Shown here: piece by piece, positions 45,122-55,020 of the stretch
How positions within the stretch are numbered: position 1 is the first letter of the stretch
Layout: every line of letters starts with the position of its first letter
Assembly (NCBI GenBank): GCA_016703625.1
Contig: JADJBP010000001.1
Location: 682,001-746,000, forward strand
Length of the DNA stretch: 64,000 bases
Source: Chitinophagaceae bacterium
GTDB lineage: Bacteria; Bacteroidota; Bacteroidia; Chitinophagales; Chitinophagaceae
Reading direction: 5' to 3'
Notes under the pieces: model-generated
The model's input: only the letters and a program-made list of their open reading frames with translations
Told to the model about the DNA's origin: nothing
Databases searched by the model: none
Translations under genes and position numbers: made by a program

Positions 45122-45147
45122 GTGGGAAAAAGTGTTATTTTGTGGGA
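45122..45147 (+). promoter_or_regulatory. Putative MraZ operator: three GTGGGA-like repeats 10 bp apart
   Basis: GTGGGA at 45122, GTGTTA at 45132, GTGGGA at 45142. The MraZ binding site described for E. coli is TGGGN repeated with 5-bp gaps, i.e. a 10-bp period, in the mraZ promoter; this matches with one degenerate unit. About 33 bases before the mraZ ATG, so it would overlap the promoter and repress it. Confidence 0.75.
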
Positions 45148-45180
45148 GTCTATGTAATTTAATTGTATAAATACTTGAAA

Positions 45181-45636
45181 ATGATAGGTTTCCTCGGTGA
45201 ATATGAGGCCACTTTAGATGCTAAAGGGCGCTTTCTTTTACCGGCAGGCTTTAAAAAGCAAATGCCGGAAGAGGGTGCTTCGCATTTTATCATCAACAGG
45301 GGTTTTGAAAAATGCCTCACATTATACCCGCAGCAAAGCTGGGATCCTATTTTTTCTGAGATCAGCAAACTGAATGATTTTGACCCTAAGGTAAGAGAAT
45401 TCAGGCGGTATTTTTTGAACGGGGCCACACAACTGGAGCTGGATAGCGCCGGCCGGTTGCTGGTACCCAAAAACCTCACCGAACACGCAGGGCTGGAAAA
45501 AGAAATAGTACTGGTTTCGGCGGTGAATAAAATTGAGATCTGGGATAAAGTTAAGTATATGCAGTTCTTTGAAACTTTTACACCACAGTCATTCAGTGAC
45601 CTGGCAAATGAAGTGATGAATAAAACAGTGGGTTAA
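45181..45636 (+). CDS. mraZ: Transcriptional regulator MraZ
   Basis: 151 residues from ATG 45181 (MIGFLGEYEATLDAKGRFLL); an upstream TTG would add six residues and lacks support. Two SpoVT-AbrB/MraZ repeats, each with the DxKGR / DxAGR loop (LDAKGRFLLPAGF at about residue 13, LDSAGRLLVPKNL at about residue 88). Binds its own promoter and represses the dcw cluster in E. coli. First gene of the cluster here. Confidence 0.95.
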   Translation: MIGFLGEYEATLDAKGRFLLPAGFKKQMPEEGASHFIINRGFEKCLTLYPQQSWDPIFSEISKLNDFDPKVREFRRYFLNGATQLELDSAGRLLVPKNLTEHAGLEKEIVLVSAVNKIEIWDKVKYMQFFETFTPQSFSDLANEVMNKTVG

Positions 45637-45668
45637 TTTGTTAACCCGGTAATTGGTTAATACGTATT

Positions 45669-46646
45669 ATGAAAGATCAGAAACAAACAAAACCAATTAA
45701 CACCAGCCTGGGCGATAAAGCCGGGCAGGGATTAACGGATATACGTTTTGATTATCACAAGCCTGTTTTACTGAATGAATGCATGGATGGTTTGAATATT
45801 CAGCCAGGCGGCGTTTATGTAGATTGCACATTTGGCGGCGGCGGGCATAGCAGTGCCATATTGCAGCTATTGAATGAACACGGAAAGCTGGTTGCTTTTG
45901 ACCAGGATGAAGATGCCAGGAAAAACCTGCCCGGCGATGAACGGGTAATATTTGTACCACAGAATTTCAGGCACCTGCAAAGATTTCTACGGTTACATAA
46001 AATTACGAAGGTAAACGGCATCCTCGCCGATCTCGGTGTTTCCAGTCACCAGTTTGATGAAGCGGGCCGTGGATTTTCCACCAGGTTTGATGCTGCGCTT
46101 GACATGCGGATGGACCAGCGCCAAAAGAACACTGCAGCAGATATACTTAAAAATTTTTCTGAATTACAGCTGCACAAAATGTTTGAACAGTATGGTGAAG
46201 TAACCAATGCAAAAACACTGGCAAAAACAATTGTTGCACAGCGGTCACTGGCTCCCATCCGTACCATCAATGAATTTAAAACTGCAGTTCATGCAGTGGT
46301 AAAAGGCAATCCTCAAAAATATTTTGCCCAGGTTTTCCAGGCATTAAGAATTGAAGTTAATGATGAACTGGGGGCGCTGAAAGAATTGCTGGAGCAAACA
46401 GTGAACCTTTTGCATCCGGGCGGAAGGGTAGCCATCATCACTTTTCATTCGCTGGAAGACAGGATCGTAAAAAGTTTTTTCCGGGATGGCACTTTTGAAA
46501 ATACAGCGATTGATGATGTGTACGGACATCGTTTTGATAATCCATTTAAAGTGATCACCAAAAAACCAATCACTGCAACAGAACTGGAATTAAAGGAAAA
46601 TGCAAGATCACGAAGTGCAAAACTGCGGGTGGCAGAAATGAAGTAA
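45669..46646 (+). CDS. rsmH: 16S rRNA (cytosine-1402-N4)-methyltransferase
   Basis: 325 residues. Uses SAM: YHKPVLLNECMDGL, VDCTFGGGGHSSAIL (motif I), AFDQDEDA, ILADLGVSSHQFDEAGRGFS, RVAIITFHSLEDRIVKSFF and NARSRSAKLR near the end are all family signatures. The first about 25 residues are a non-conserved extension. Confidence 0.96.
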   Translation: MKDQKQTKPINTSLGDKAGQGLTDIRFDYHKPVLLNECMDGLNIQPGGVYVDCTFGGGGHSSAILQLLNEHGKLVAFDQDEDARKNLPGDERVIFVPQNFRHLQRFLRLHKITKVNGILADLGVSSHQFDEAGRGFSTRFDAALDMRMDQRQKNTAADILKNFSELQLHKMFEQYGEVTNAKTLAKTIVAQRSLAPIRTINEFKTAVHAVVKGNPQKYFAQVFQALRIEVNDELGALKELLEQTVNLLHPGGRVAIITFHSLEDRIVKSFFRDGTFENTAIDDVYGHRFDNPFKVITKKPITATELELKENARSRSAKLRVAEMK

Positions 46647-46695
46647 ATGCCTGAAGGCAGGCAGGGTTTACATAAAATATATAGCAATAATATAA

Positions 46696-47040
46696 ATGAC
46701 AGAAGATAAAGAAATAAAGGAACAGCCGGCAACCGGCCAGAAAATGGACTGGAAAAAAATGATCAGCCATAAATGGGTTGTCAGGAATATCCCATTTTTT
46801 CTGTTCTTAACGGTTTTGGCGGTATTGTATATCTATAACGGCCATTATACAGATAAGCTGAACTTAAAAATAAATACAACAGAAAAGCAGATCAAAGAAC
46901 TGGAGTACCAGTACAAGACCATCAAAAGTGATGTGATCTTCAGGAGCAAGGCCAGTGAATTAATAGAAGCGGTAAAACCCCTTGGGTTAAAGGAATTAAC
47001 AAAACCGCCGGTGATTTTGGGAGAAACAGAAAAGCAATAA
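46696..47040 (+). CDS. ftsL: FtsL-like cell division protein
   Basis: 114 residues, one membrane helix (IPFFLFLTVLAVLYIYNGHY) near residues 32-52 followed by a coiled-coil (KINTTEKQIKELEYQYKTIK). Sequence similarity to FtsL of other phyla is weak; the call rests on topology, size and position between rsmH and ftsI. Confidence 0.85.
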   Translation: MTEDKEIKEQPATGQKMDWKKMISHKWVVRNIPFFLFLTVLAVLYIYNGHYTDKLNLKINTTEKQIKELEYQYKTIKSDVIFRSKASELIEAVKPLGLKELTKPPVILGETEKQ

Positions 47041-47074
47041 AAAACAACAGGTCAAAGAAAAAAGTTAACCATCA

Positions 47075-49198
47075 TTGGAAATTAAAAATGACATATTATG
47101 GCGGGTTTACCTCAGTTTTCTGGGGATGGTCATCCTTGGGCTTTTTGTGGTCGGAAAAACTTTTTATATACAGCAGGTTGAAGGTAAATTCTGGACAAGC
47201 ATGGACAGCAGTATGCATTTAAAATACAAACCCATAGAAGCAGAACGGGGAACCATCTACAGCGAAGATGGCAACATGCTCAGCACTTCTGTCCCGGTAT
47301 TTGATGTGTACGTGGATTTTGCTGCAGCAGGTTTAAGGGAAAAAGACGGAAAAAGATTTAAAGATCATATTGATACATTAACCATTTGCCTGTCGAACCT
47401 GTTTAATGATAAAACACCGGAAGCATACCTGAAGGAAATGAAACTGGCTTATAAGAATAAAGACAGGTACTATCCATTAAAAAAGAAAATATCATTCACA
47501 CAGTATAAAGAATTACGCGATTTCCCGCTGGTGAAGATGGGAAAAAATAAAAGCGGTTTTATCATCACGGCTAAAGATAAACGCATAAACCCGTATGTCC
47601 TGCTGGCTAACCGTACCATTGGTTTATCGAGGAACAATGCCAGCAATGTAGGACTGGAACACCGGTATGACAGTTTGCTCAAAGGCAAAGCAGGGCAACA
47701 GCTGGTACGTTATGTATCCGGCAACTACATGCCTGTTGATGGTGGCGATGTGGATCCGGAAAACGGGAAAGATATCATTTCAACACTGGATACCTACATA
47801 CAGGATATTGCAGAATCTGCCCTGATGCGGATGATGACCGGCAACAACTCGGTACACGGTACTGCCATTGTGATGGAAACCGCTACCGGTAAAATAAAAG
47901 CCATTGCAAACCTGGGTAAGCAACCTGACGGATCCTATACCGAAGACCTGAATTACGGTATTGGAAAGGCAACCGAACCCGGCTCAGTATTTAAACTGGC
48001 CACCCTGATGAGTTTACTGGAAGATAAACATGTTACCATTAACTCGGTTGTGGATTGCGAAGGCGGCAAGAAAAATTTTTATGGTTTAACCATCCGCGAT
48101 TCTCATTTGGGGTATGGTGCGATCACAGTTAAAGACGCATTTGAAAGAAGCAGCAATGTGGCATTTGCCAAGTTAGCCGACCAGTATTATCATGCACAGC
48201 CTGCGAAATTCATCAATCATTTGCACCGGCTCAGGCTGGATACGTTGACCGGCATTGACCTGACAGCCTCATCAGGCAAACCCACCATTAAGAAACCAAC
48301 CAACCGCAGCTGGTCCAAAACTACCATTCCGTATATGGCACATGGTTACGAAGAATTGGTTACGCCCCTGCATTTGCTGATGCTCTACAATGCGGTTGCC
48401 AATAATGGTAAAATGATGAAACCGTATTTAGTGAGTTCGATCAAACAATATGGCGTGGAAGTGAGAACAATTAAACCAACTGTATTGGTTGAAAAAATAT
48501 GCAGCGATGAAACCCTTGCCCAGCTTAAGGAATGTTTACTTGCTGTTGTGGAAGGAGACCATGGCACTGCCCGTAAAATAAAAGATTCAGCCTACCGCAT
48601 TGCCGGTAAAACCGGAACCGCCGTTACGGCACTGGATAACAGGGGATACAACAAGGGCAATAAAATATACCAGGCTTCTTTCATCGGGTATTTCCCGGCC
48701 AACCAGCCAAAATATACAGTGGCCGTTGTCATTCAAAACAGCAAGGAATCAAAAAAGATCTATGGTGCAGATGTTTCAGGTACAGTTTTTAAAGAGATCA
48801 GCGACAGGATCTACAGCAGCTTCCTGAGTACTGAAAAATATATGGTGGCGCATAAGCCCGACAGTAACCAGTATAATTATTTTGGAATGAAAAGTGAATT
48901 GAGTTCAATATTCACTTCTTTACAAATGCCTTATACCGATTCTGCCGGTTCAGGATACTGGAGAACCATGCAATTAAAAAATAATGCAGGTATACTAAAT
49001 ACACCGTCTGTTTCAAATTCAACATCCGGTTCTGTAACCCCTAACGTTGTCGGAATGGGCTTGAAAGATGCGGTGTATTTACTAGAAAACATGGGACTTA
49101 AAGTTACAGCTACCGGCAGGGGTAAGGTGCTGAACCAGTCCCTGGCAGCCGGAACAAATTTCAGAAAAACACAAAACATTGCTTTAATACTGAATTGA
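47075..49198 (+). CDS. ftsI: Penicillin-binding protein 3-type transpeptidase with PASTA domain
   Basis: 707 residues from TTG 47075, the only start candidate after the in-frame TAA at 47066; it gives EIKNDILWRVYLSFLG with one membrane helix. Class B PBP: dimerisation part with ERGTIYSEDGNML, active-site Ser304 in SVFK, SSN at 359-361, KTGT at 512-515. C-terminal PASTA domain (TPNVVGMGLKDAVYLLENMG, residues about 645-705). Makes septal peptidoglycan cross-links. Ends in TGA overlapping the murE start by four bases. Confidence 0.95.
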   Translation: MEIKNDILWRVYLSFLGMVILGLFVVGKTFYIQQVEGKFWTSMDSSMHLKYKPIEAERGTIYSEDGNMLSTSVPVFDVYVDFAAAGLREKDGKRFKDHIDTLTICLSNLFNDKTPEAYLKEMKLAYKNKDRYYPLKKKISFTQYKELRDFPLVKMGKNKSGFIITAKDKRINPYVLLANRTIGLSRNNASNVGLEHRYDSLLKGKAGQQLVRYVSGNYMPVDGGDVDPENGKDIISTLDTYIQDIAESALMRMMTGNNSVHGTAIVMETATGKIKAIANLGKQPDGSYTEDLNYGIGKATEPGSVFKLATLMSLLEDKHVTINSVVDCEGGKKNFYGLTIRDSHLGYGAITVKDAFERSSNVAFAKLADQYYHAQPAKFINHLHRLRLDTLTGIDLTASSGKPTIKKPTNRSWSKTTIPYMAHGYEELVTPLHLLMLYNAVANNGKMMKPYLVSSIKQYGVEVRTIKPTVLVEKICSDETLAQLKECLLAVVEGDHGTARKIKDSAYRIAGKTGTAVTALDNRGYNKGNKIYQASFIGYFPANQPKYTVAVVIQNSKESKKIYGADVSGTVFKEISDRIYSSFLSTEKYMVAHKPDSNQYNYFGMKSELSSIFTSLQMPYTDSAGSGYWRTMQLKNNAGILNTPSVSNSTSGSVTPNVVGMGLKDAVYLLENMGLKVTATGRGKVLNQSLAAGTNFRKTQNIALILN

Positions 49199-50658
49199 TA
49201 CTGCAGGATATACTATATAAGGTTTCCATCCGCTCTGTAAAGGGAGATACCGGCATGGATGTTAATGGCCTGCAGATCGATTCCCGCCTGGTAAAGGCAG
49301 GTAATTGTTTTATTGCACTTAAAGGCACGAAAACTGATGGACAGGAATATATTGAAACTGCTATTGAAAATGGTGCCGTGGCCATTATATGTGAAACCCT
49401 TCCTTCAAAGATCGATGCGCATATTACCTATGTGCAGGTTGAAAACGCCGCCGAGGCGGCGGGCTATATGAGCCATCTTTTTTACGGCGAACCTTCTTTG
49501 AAATTAAAACTGGTTGGCGTAACCGGTACAAACGGTAAAACCACCATCGTTACACTGTTGTGGAAACTGTTTACAGCCATGGGTTACCAATGTGGTTTGA
49601 TCAGTACCGTGGAGAACCGGATCGGCGAAAAAATAATTGTTGCCACACATACCACACCGGATGCAGTTACCATTAATGCATTGCTGAAACAAATGGTTGA
49701 TGAAGGGTGTAATTATGTTTTTATGGAGTGCAGCAGCCACGCCATTCACCAGGGCAGGATAACCGGCCTGCAGTTCACCGGCGCCCTGTTCAGCAATATC
49801 ACCCATGATCACCTGGATTATCACAAAACATTTGACGAATACATCAATGTAAAAAAATCGTGGTTTGATAAACTTCCTTCCACAGCTTTTGCCATCAGCA
49901 ATGCAGATGACAAAAGAGGGACCGTGATGTTGCAGAATACCAAAGCAAAAAAATATTACTACAGTCTTAAAACCATGGCCGGTTTTAAAGGAAAGATCCT
50001 GGATAACAGCCTGGATGGATTGCACATGACAGTAAATGAAAAAGAAGTTTACTTCCGGCTGATCGGTGAATTTAATGCATACAATTTACTGGCTGTTTAT
50101 GGTGCTGCTGTTTGTTTACAGGTGGATACCGATACCGCGTTGCAGGTGTTAAGCAGCCTGGATGGAGCTGAAGGCAGGTTTGATTACATGGTGAGCCCAA
50201 AAGATAAAATAAAAGGGATCATTGATTATGCACATACGCCCGATGCATTATTAAATGTGCTGGCAACCATAAAAAAATTACGACAGGGTAATGAGCAGAT
50301 CATAACCGTAGTTGGCTGTGGTGGCGACAGGGATAAAACCAAGCGCCCGGTAATGGCAGAAGTGGCCTGTGAGTATAGTGATAAAGTGATCTTCACGGCT
50401 GATAATCCAAGAAGTGAAGACCCGTTGGAAATTTTAAAAGACATGCAGGCCGGCGTAAATGCGGCGGCAAAAAAAAAAGTGATTTCCATTGCCGACAGGA
50501 AGGAGGCCATTAAAACAGCCGTGAGCCTGGCCAATAACGATGATATTGTTTTGATAGCCGGCAAGGGACATGAGAAATACCAGGAAATAAAAGGCGTGAA
50601 ATATGATTTTGATGATAAGAAGATCCTGAATGAAATGTTTGAACTGTTAGAGAAATAA
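49195..50658 (+). CDS. murE: UDP-MurNAc-tripeptide synthetase (meso-DAP adding)
   Basis: 487 residues. Starts with TTG 49195 overlapping the ftsI stop (TTGA). ATP site GTNGKTT at 111-117, then HTTPDA, ECSSHAIHQGR, NITHDHLDYHKT, YAHTPDALLNVL, VVGCGGDRDKTKRP. DNPR at 403-406 (DNPRSEDP) is the motif for meso-diaminopimelate, so the peptidoglycan is of the mDAP type. A GC-rich palindrome at 49447-49460 lies in the coding region (NAAEAAGYM). Confidence 0.95.
   Translation: MILQDILYKVSIRSVKGDTGMDVNGLQIDSRLVKAGNCFIALKGTKTDGQEYIETAIENGAVAIICETLPSKIDAHITYVQVENAAEAAGYMSHLFYGEPSLKLKLVGVTGTNGKTTIVTLLWKLFTAMGYQCGLISTVENRIGEKIIVATHTTPDAVTINALLKQMVDEGCNYVFMECSSHAIHQGRITGLQFTGALFSNITHDHLDYHKTFDEYINVKKSWFDKLPSTAFAISNADDKRGTVMLQNTKAKKYYYSLKTMAGFKGKILDNSLDGLHMTVNEKEVYFRLIGEFNAYNLLAVYGAAVCLQVDTDTALQVLSSLDGAEGRFDYMVSPKDKIKGIIDYAHTPDALLNVLATIKKLRQGNEQIITVVGCGGDRDKTKRPVMAEVACEYSDKVIFTADNPRSEDPLEILKDMQAGVNAAAKKKVISIADRKEAIKTAVSLANNDDIVLIAGKGHEKYQEIKGVKYDFDDKKILNEMFELLEK
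49447..49460. repeat. GC-rich palindrome inside murE
   Basis: GCCGCC-GA-GGCGGC with perfect arms, in a non-catalytic stretch of the N-terminal domain. Confidence 0.65.
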
Positions 50659-50663
50659 AAAAA

Positions 50664-50725
50664 GTTGGCAGTTTTCAGTCAACAGTTGGTATAGCCCGGC
50701 TGTAAACTGCTAACTGCAAACGACA
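50664..50725. repeat. Inverted short-word repeat in the murE-mraY spacer
   Basis: GGCAGTTTTCAGTCAACAGTT on one side and AAACTGCTAACTGCAAAC on the other, around GGTATAGCCCGGCTGT. CAGTT/AACTG words are inverted. Confidence 0.65.
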
Positions 50726-50735
50726 AATTGAATAT

Positions 50736-52036
50736 ATGTTGTATCACATTTTTGATTGGCTTGCAAAAGAAGGTTTCCGGTTCCCGGGACTGGGGCTTTT
50801 TCAGTTCATCACTTTCAGGGTGCTGCTGGCCATGATATTGAGCCTCGTGATCACAACGGTGTATGGCAAAAAACTGATCAGGTATTTACAGAAAAAGCAA
50901 TTAGGCGAATCGGTGAGGGATCCTGGGTTTGCAGGGTCAAAATGAAAAGAAAGGAACACCCACCATGGGCGGGATCATTATTTTGCTGGCCATTTTAATA
51001 CCAACCATTTTATTGGCCAACCTGGACAAAGTGTATATCCGACTGATGTTATTGTGTACCGTTTGGCTGGGCACCATTGGTTTTATTGATGACTATTTAA
51101 AAATCAGATCAAAAAGAAGGGCCCAGGCCGGGGGCATTGATTACAAAAAAAGTGACAGTGATGGCTTGGCAGGCAGGTTTAAAATATTCGGCCAGGTAAT
51201 GCTGGGGATCATTGTTGGAGCAACATTATATTTTAATCCAAGTGTTGTGGTAAAAAGGGAGATCGTGAAATCGGCAGACAATACAGTTCACATTCCAACA
51301 AATCCAAATGCTAAGTTTGATACTATTATTGTTGATGGAAAACCCAGGGTATTCGTTGATGCAACCAGGACCATTATTACAACGATCCCATTTGTAAAGA
51401 ATCATGAGTTCAATTATGCAAAATTGTTGCCCAAAGCCTGGCAGGATTATGCATACATCCTGTACATCATCATTGTGATTATTATTGTAACGGCTGTTAG
51501 CAACGGGGCAAATATTACCGATGGGCTTGATGGACTGGCAACAGGTGTGAGTGCCATTATCGGTATTTGCCTGGGCATATTTGCATACGTGAGCGGTAAT
51601 ATAAAATTTGCCGAATACCTCAACATCATGTACATACCCAACCTGGGTGAACTGTCCATTTTTATTGCAGCATTTGTTGGAGCCTGTATTGGCTTTCTCT
51701 GGTATAATGCTTTCCCGGCACAGGTATTCATGGGCGATACCGGAAGCCTTGCATTGGGAGGCATTATTGCGGCACTGGCCATTATTGTACGTAAAGAATT
51801 ACTGATACCCATTTTTTGTTTTGTGTTTTTAATCGAAAATTTAAGTGTGATGATACAGGTGGGATATTTTAAATACACCAAACGAAAATATGGCGAGGGG
51901 CGGCGAGTTTTTAATGAGCCCGCTTCATCACCATTACCAGAAATTGGGGTATCATGAAAGTAAAATTGCAGTGCGTTTCTGGATCATAACAATATTAACG
52001 GTGGTTTTGGCCATCGTAACGCTGAAGTTGCGTTAA
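50736..52036 (+). CDS. mraY: Phospho-MurNAc-pentapeptide transferase, two frameshifts
   Basis: About 433 residues after repair. Transfers phospho-MurNAc-pentapeptide to undecaprenyl phosphate to form lipid I. First frame: LYHIFDWLAKEGFRFPGLGL ... LGESVRD. One extra C near 50922-50923 breaks it; the next frame continues GLQGQNEKKGTPTMGGIIIL (motif), FIDDYLK, NITDGLDGLATGVSAI, VFMGDTGSLALGG. A second lesion in the T-run 51908-51912 (two T missing) hides the C-terminus LMSPLHHHYQKLGYHESKIA, which carries the HHH motif. Several membrane helices, as expected. Essential gene, so these are probably sequence errors. Confidence 0.93.
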
Positions 52037-52209
52037 AAAAGTTTTGAAAAACCAAACTGGCAATTTACAAATTGTAAAAGCTAAGTTTTTCAATTTGGTC
52101 AATATCCTTTGTAAGACGAACAAACCAGACTGATTGAAAACGAAACCTGTTAAGTTCTATCCTGTAGAAGAACCAATTTTTATTTACGGATGAAATGTTG
52201 TGCATTAAA

Positions 52210-53550
52210 ATGAAAAAAAGACTGATCATACTTGGAGGAGGCGAAAGCGGGGTTGGCACAGCCCTGCTGGCCAGGCAACAGGGGTATGATGTGTTTGTAA
52301 GTGATGGTGGTGCCATTAAAGACCAGTACAGAGCAGAACTGGTTGCCAATGAAATTGAATTTGAGGAAAATCAGCATTCAACAGATAAAATACTGAATGC
52401 CGATGAAGTGATGAAAAGCCCCGGTATCCCGGAAAAAAATGACCTGGTAAAGCAAATTCGTGCAAAGGGAATTGATATTATCAGTGAAATAGAATTTGCA
52501 TACCGCTATAAAGGAAACAGCAGGATCATTGCCATCACCGGCAGCAATGGAAAAACAACAACAACCGCTTTAACCTACCATATCTGTAAAACCGGCGGCG
52601 CCGATTGTGCCATGGTAGGAAATATCGGTTATTCATTTGCAAAACAGGTGGCTGTTCACCCAAAAGCATTGTATGTAGCAGAGATCAGTTCTTTTCAACT
52701 GGATGATATTAAAACATTCAGGCCGGATGTGGCGGTGATGACCAATATCACGGAAGATCACCTGGACAGGTATGATTATAAATTTGAAAATTATATTAAC
52801 AGCAAGTACCGGGTTACAATGAATCAACAGCCCGAAGACGTTTTTATTTATAATCTCGATGATGCAGTAACTGTGAAAACAATAAACAACTATCCCATTA
52901 AATCAACACTAGCCCCCATTACCATGAGTAAACAACTGCCACAAGGTGCCTACCTGCAGAACGCAAAAATGCACTTAAAATGGAAAAACGAAGAGATGCA
53001 GATGAGTATTGAAGATTTTGCCATACAGGGTAAACCCAATCAATACAACAGTATGGCTGCCAGCCTGGCTGCATCGGCGGTTGATATCCGCAAGGAAAAG
53101 ATCAGGGAGGCGCTTCAAACATTTGAAAGCCTGGAACACCGGATGGAAACAGTAGCAACGATCAGGAATGTTGAATTCATCAACGACAGTAAAGCAACCA
53201 ATGTAAACAGTACCTGGTTTGCTCTGGAGAGTATGGAAAAACCGGTGATCTTAATTCTTGGAGGCGTGGATAAAGGCAATGATTATACGCTGCTAACTGA
53301 ACTGGTGAAGGAAAAAGTGAAAGCGATCGTATGTATGGGAACAGAGAACAGGAAAATTCATGAAGCTTTCGGTGATATCATGCCTTTGATGGTGAATACC
53401 GATAATGCAAGGGATGCAGTACAAACGGCATTTCATTTTGCCAGCAAAGGTGATGTGGTTTTATTAAGCCCGGCCTGCGCCAGTTTCGACCTGTTTAAAA
53501 ATTATGAGGACCGGGGAAACCAGTTTAAGCAGGCGGTGAAGGAATTGTAG
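52210..53550 (+). CDS. murD: UDP-MurNAc-L-alanine:D-glutamate ligase
   Basis: 446 residues from ATG 52210 (MKKRLIILGGGESGVGTALL); an ATG five codons upstream is also open. ATP motif ITGSNGKTTTTAL, NITEDHLDRYD, LEHRMETVATIRNVEFINDS (KATN motif), and VLLSPACASFDLFKNYEDRG at the end. Confidence 0.95.
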   Translation: MKKRLIILGGGESGVGTALLARQQGYDVFVSDGGAIKDQYRAELVANEIEFEENQHSTDKILNADEVMKSPGIPEKNDLVKQIRAKGIDIISEIEFAYRYKGNSRIIAITGSNGKTTTTALTYHICKTGGADCAMVGNIGYSFAKQVAVHPKALYVAEISSFQLDDIKTFRPDVAVMTNITEDHLDRYDYKFENYINSKYRVTMNQQPEDVFIYNLDDAVTVKTINNYPIKSTLAPITMSKQLPQGAYLQNAKMHLKWKNEEMQMSIEDFAIQGKPNQYNSMAASLAASAVDIRKEKIREALQTFESLEHRMETVATIRNVEFINDSKATNVNSTWFALESMEKPVILILGGVDKGNDYTLLTELVKEKVKAIVCMGTENRKIHEAFGDIMPLMVNTDNARDAVQTAFHFASKGDVVLLSPACASFDLFKNYEDRGNQFKQAVKEL

Positions 53551-53753
53551 GCTGAGAGATTAAAAGAGAGCGGGAGAAACAAGACGGGAAATTTAAAATA
53601 TAGGCTAAGAGTATAAAAGAGAAAAAGAGGTAAAAGAGTGTAGGGCAAAATAAAATTCGGCAATGGAAAAGTTAATAAAATAAAATGAATAAAGCTCATT
53701 TTCTCTTTTCTCCTCATAGTAAAAAATAAAAAATAACTCCTAAGTGTGCGAGT
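53551..53753. other. Purine-rich spacer between murD and ftsW
   Basis: AAAAGAGA/AGAGGTAAAAGAG words on the left and CTCTTTTCTCCTC on the right make a loose inverted array; the ftsW ATG lies at 53754. Confidence 0.45.
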
Positions 53754-55016
53754 ATGTCAGAACCAGTAAACATAAAAAATTTCTTTACGCCCAACATCGG
53801 TACCATGGGTGGCAACCTGGTTAGTAAAACGAGGGGCGACCGTGTGATATGGGGCATCGTGATCATTCTTACACTGGTAAGTTTGCTTGTTGTATACAGC
53901 AGTACCGGGTCGCTGGCCTATAAATACAGCCGCAGTACTGAAAGTTATCTCTTCAAACAATTTGGTTTTATTATTCTTGGGGTAATGGTCATTTATTTTG
54001 CACACCGGGTTAATTATACCATTTATTCCAGGGTGGCATCTGTTTTATTCATTGTATCTGTTTTGTTATTGATCTATACTTATTTTTTTGGTGAAACATT
54101 AAATGAAGGTACCCGCTGGATAAAACTCCCGTTGATCAACATGACTTTCCAGACATCCGACCTGGCAAAGCTTGCACTCTTTATGTATATGAGCAGGCAG
54201 TTAAGCCGAAAACAGAATGTGATCAAGGATTTTAAAAAAGGCTTTTTACCCATCATCATCCCGGTGATCATTATTTGTTTATTGATCGCACCATCAAACC
54301 TGTCAACCGCTTTACTCATCGGTGGCACAAGTATACTCATCATGTTTATCGGCAGGGTAAATACAAGGCATCTTTTATTTACCATGCTTATCCTGTTAAT
54401 ACCCGTGGCTGTTTTATTTGCTGTTGCAGTAAGTACGTATGATAAAAAGGAAAACAGGGCAACAGAATTACCTGCTGTTTTTTCTGCTGGGCGTGTACCA
54501 ACCTGGATTGGACGCATACAAACTTTCATGTACAGTAATAAGGAAGACGTAAATGAAAAAATGTACCAGATAAACCAGGCTAAAATTGCCATTGCCAAAG
54601 GCAGCTGGTTTGGCCTTGGGCCGGGCAACAGCCAGGCACGTAATTTTTTACCGCACTCTTACAGCGATTATATTTTTGCCATTATACTGGAAGAATACGG
54701 ATTGCTGGGAGGTACATTCATGGTATTTATTTATTTGCTTTTCCTGTACCGGTGTATCCGTTTGTATCGGAAATGCCCGTATGCATTTGGAGCATTCCTG
54801 GCACTGGCATTAAGCTTTATGCTGGTGATACAGGCTATTGCCAATATGGGCGTTAATGTAAATATTTTTCCAAATACCGGTGTTACATTACCCCTGGTAA
54901 GCATGGGTGGCAGCAGTTTTTTATTTACCTGCCTGTCTATCGGAATCATTTTAAGTGTGGCAAGAAACGTAGAGCAGCTTGAAGGTGTAAAGACGGCAGT
55001 TGTTGAAACAGAATAA
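53754..55016 (+). CDS. ftsW: Septal peptidoglycan polymerase FtsW
   Basis: 420 residues of the SEDS family, about ten membrane helices. SEDS features: SSTGSLAYKYSRSTESYLFK, NEGTRWIKLPLINMTFQTSD (the NGxRRWI area), ISRG-like LGPGNSQARNFLPHSYSDYI, FAIILEEYGLLGG, and MGVNVNIFPNTGVTLPLVSM, GGSSFLF. An N-terminal extension of about 30 residues is polar. Flips no substrate for certain; polymerises glycan with FtsI. Confidence 0.95.
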   Translation: MSEPVNIKNFFTPNIGTMGGNLVSKTRGDRVIWGIVIILTLVSLLVVYSSTGSLAYKYSRSTESYLFKQFGFIILGVMVIYFAHRVNYTIYSRVASVLFIVSVLLLIYTYFFGETLNEGTRWIKLPLINMTFQTSDLAKLALFMYMSRQLSRKQNVIKDFKKGFLPIIIPVIIICLLIAPSNLSTALLIGGTSILIMFIGRVNTRHLLFTMLILLIPVAVLFAVAVSTYDKKENRATELPAVFSAGRVPTWIGRIQTFMYSNKEDVNEKMYQINQAKIAIAKGSWFGLGPGNSQARNFLPHSYSDYIFAIILEEYGLLGGTFMVFIYLLFLYRCIRLYRKCPYAFGAFLALALSFMLVIQAIANMGVNVNIFPNTGVTLPLVSMGGSSFLFTCLSIGIILSVARNVEQLEGVKTAVVETE

Positions 55017-55020
55017 GTCT

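Larger units (their letters stand above)
44659..45180. promoter_or_regulatory. 522-bp control region upstream of mraZ
   Basis: No gene seen. Holds the phased repeats at 44993-45032, one perfect DnaA box at 45085-45093 and MraZ-operator-like repeats at 45122-45147. The first 300 bases (44659-44960) contain nothing I recognise; possibly they once held the missing response regulator gene. Confidence 0.6.

Noticed and set aside
44659..45180. Calling this region oriC
   Set aside because: One perfect DnaA box plus one-mismatch repeats is suggestive only; no dnaA/dnaN neighbours and no AT-rich unwinding element that stands out from the background.
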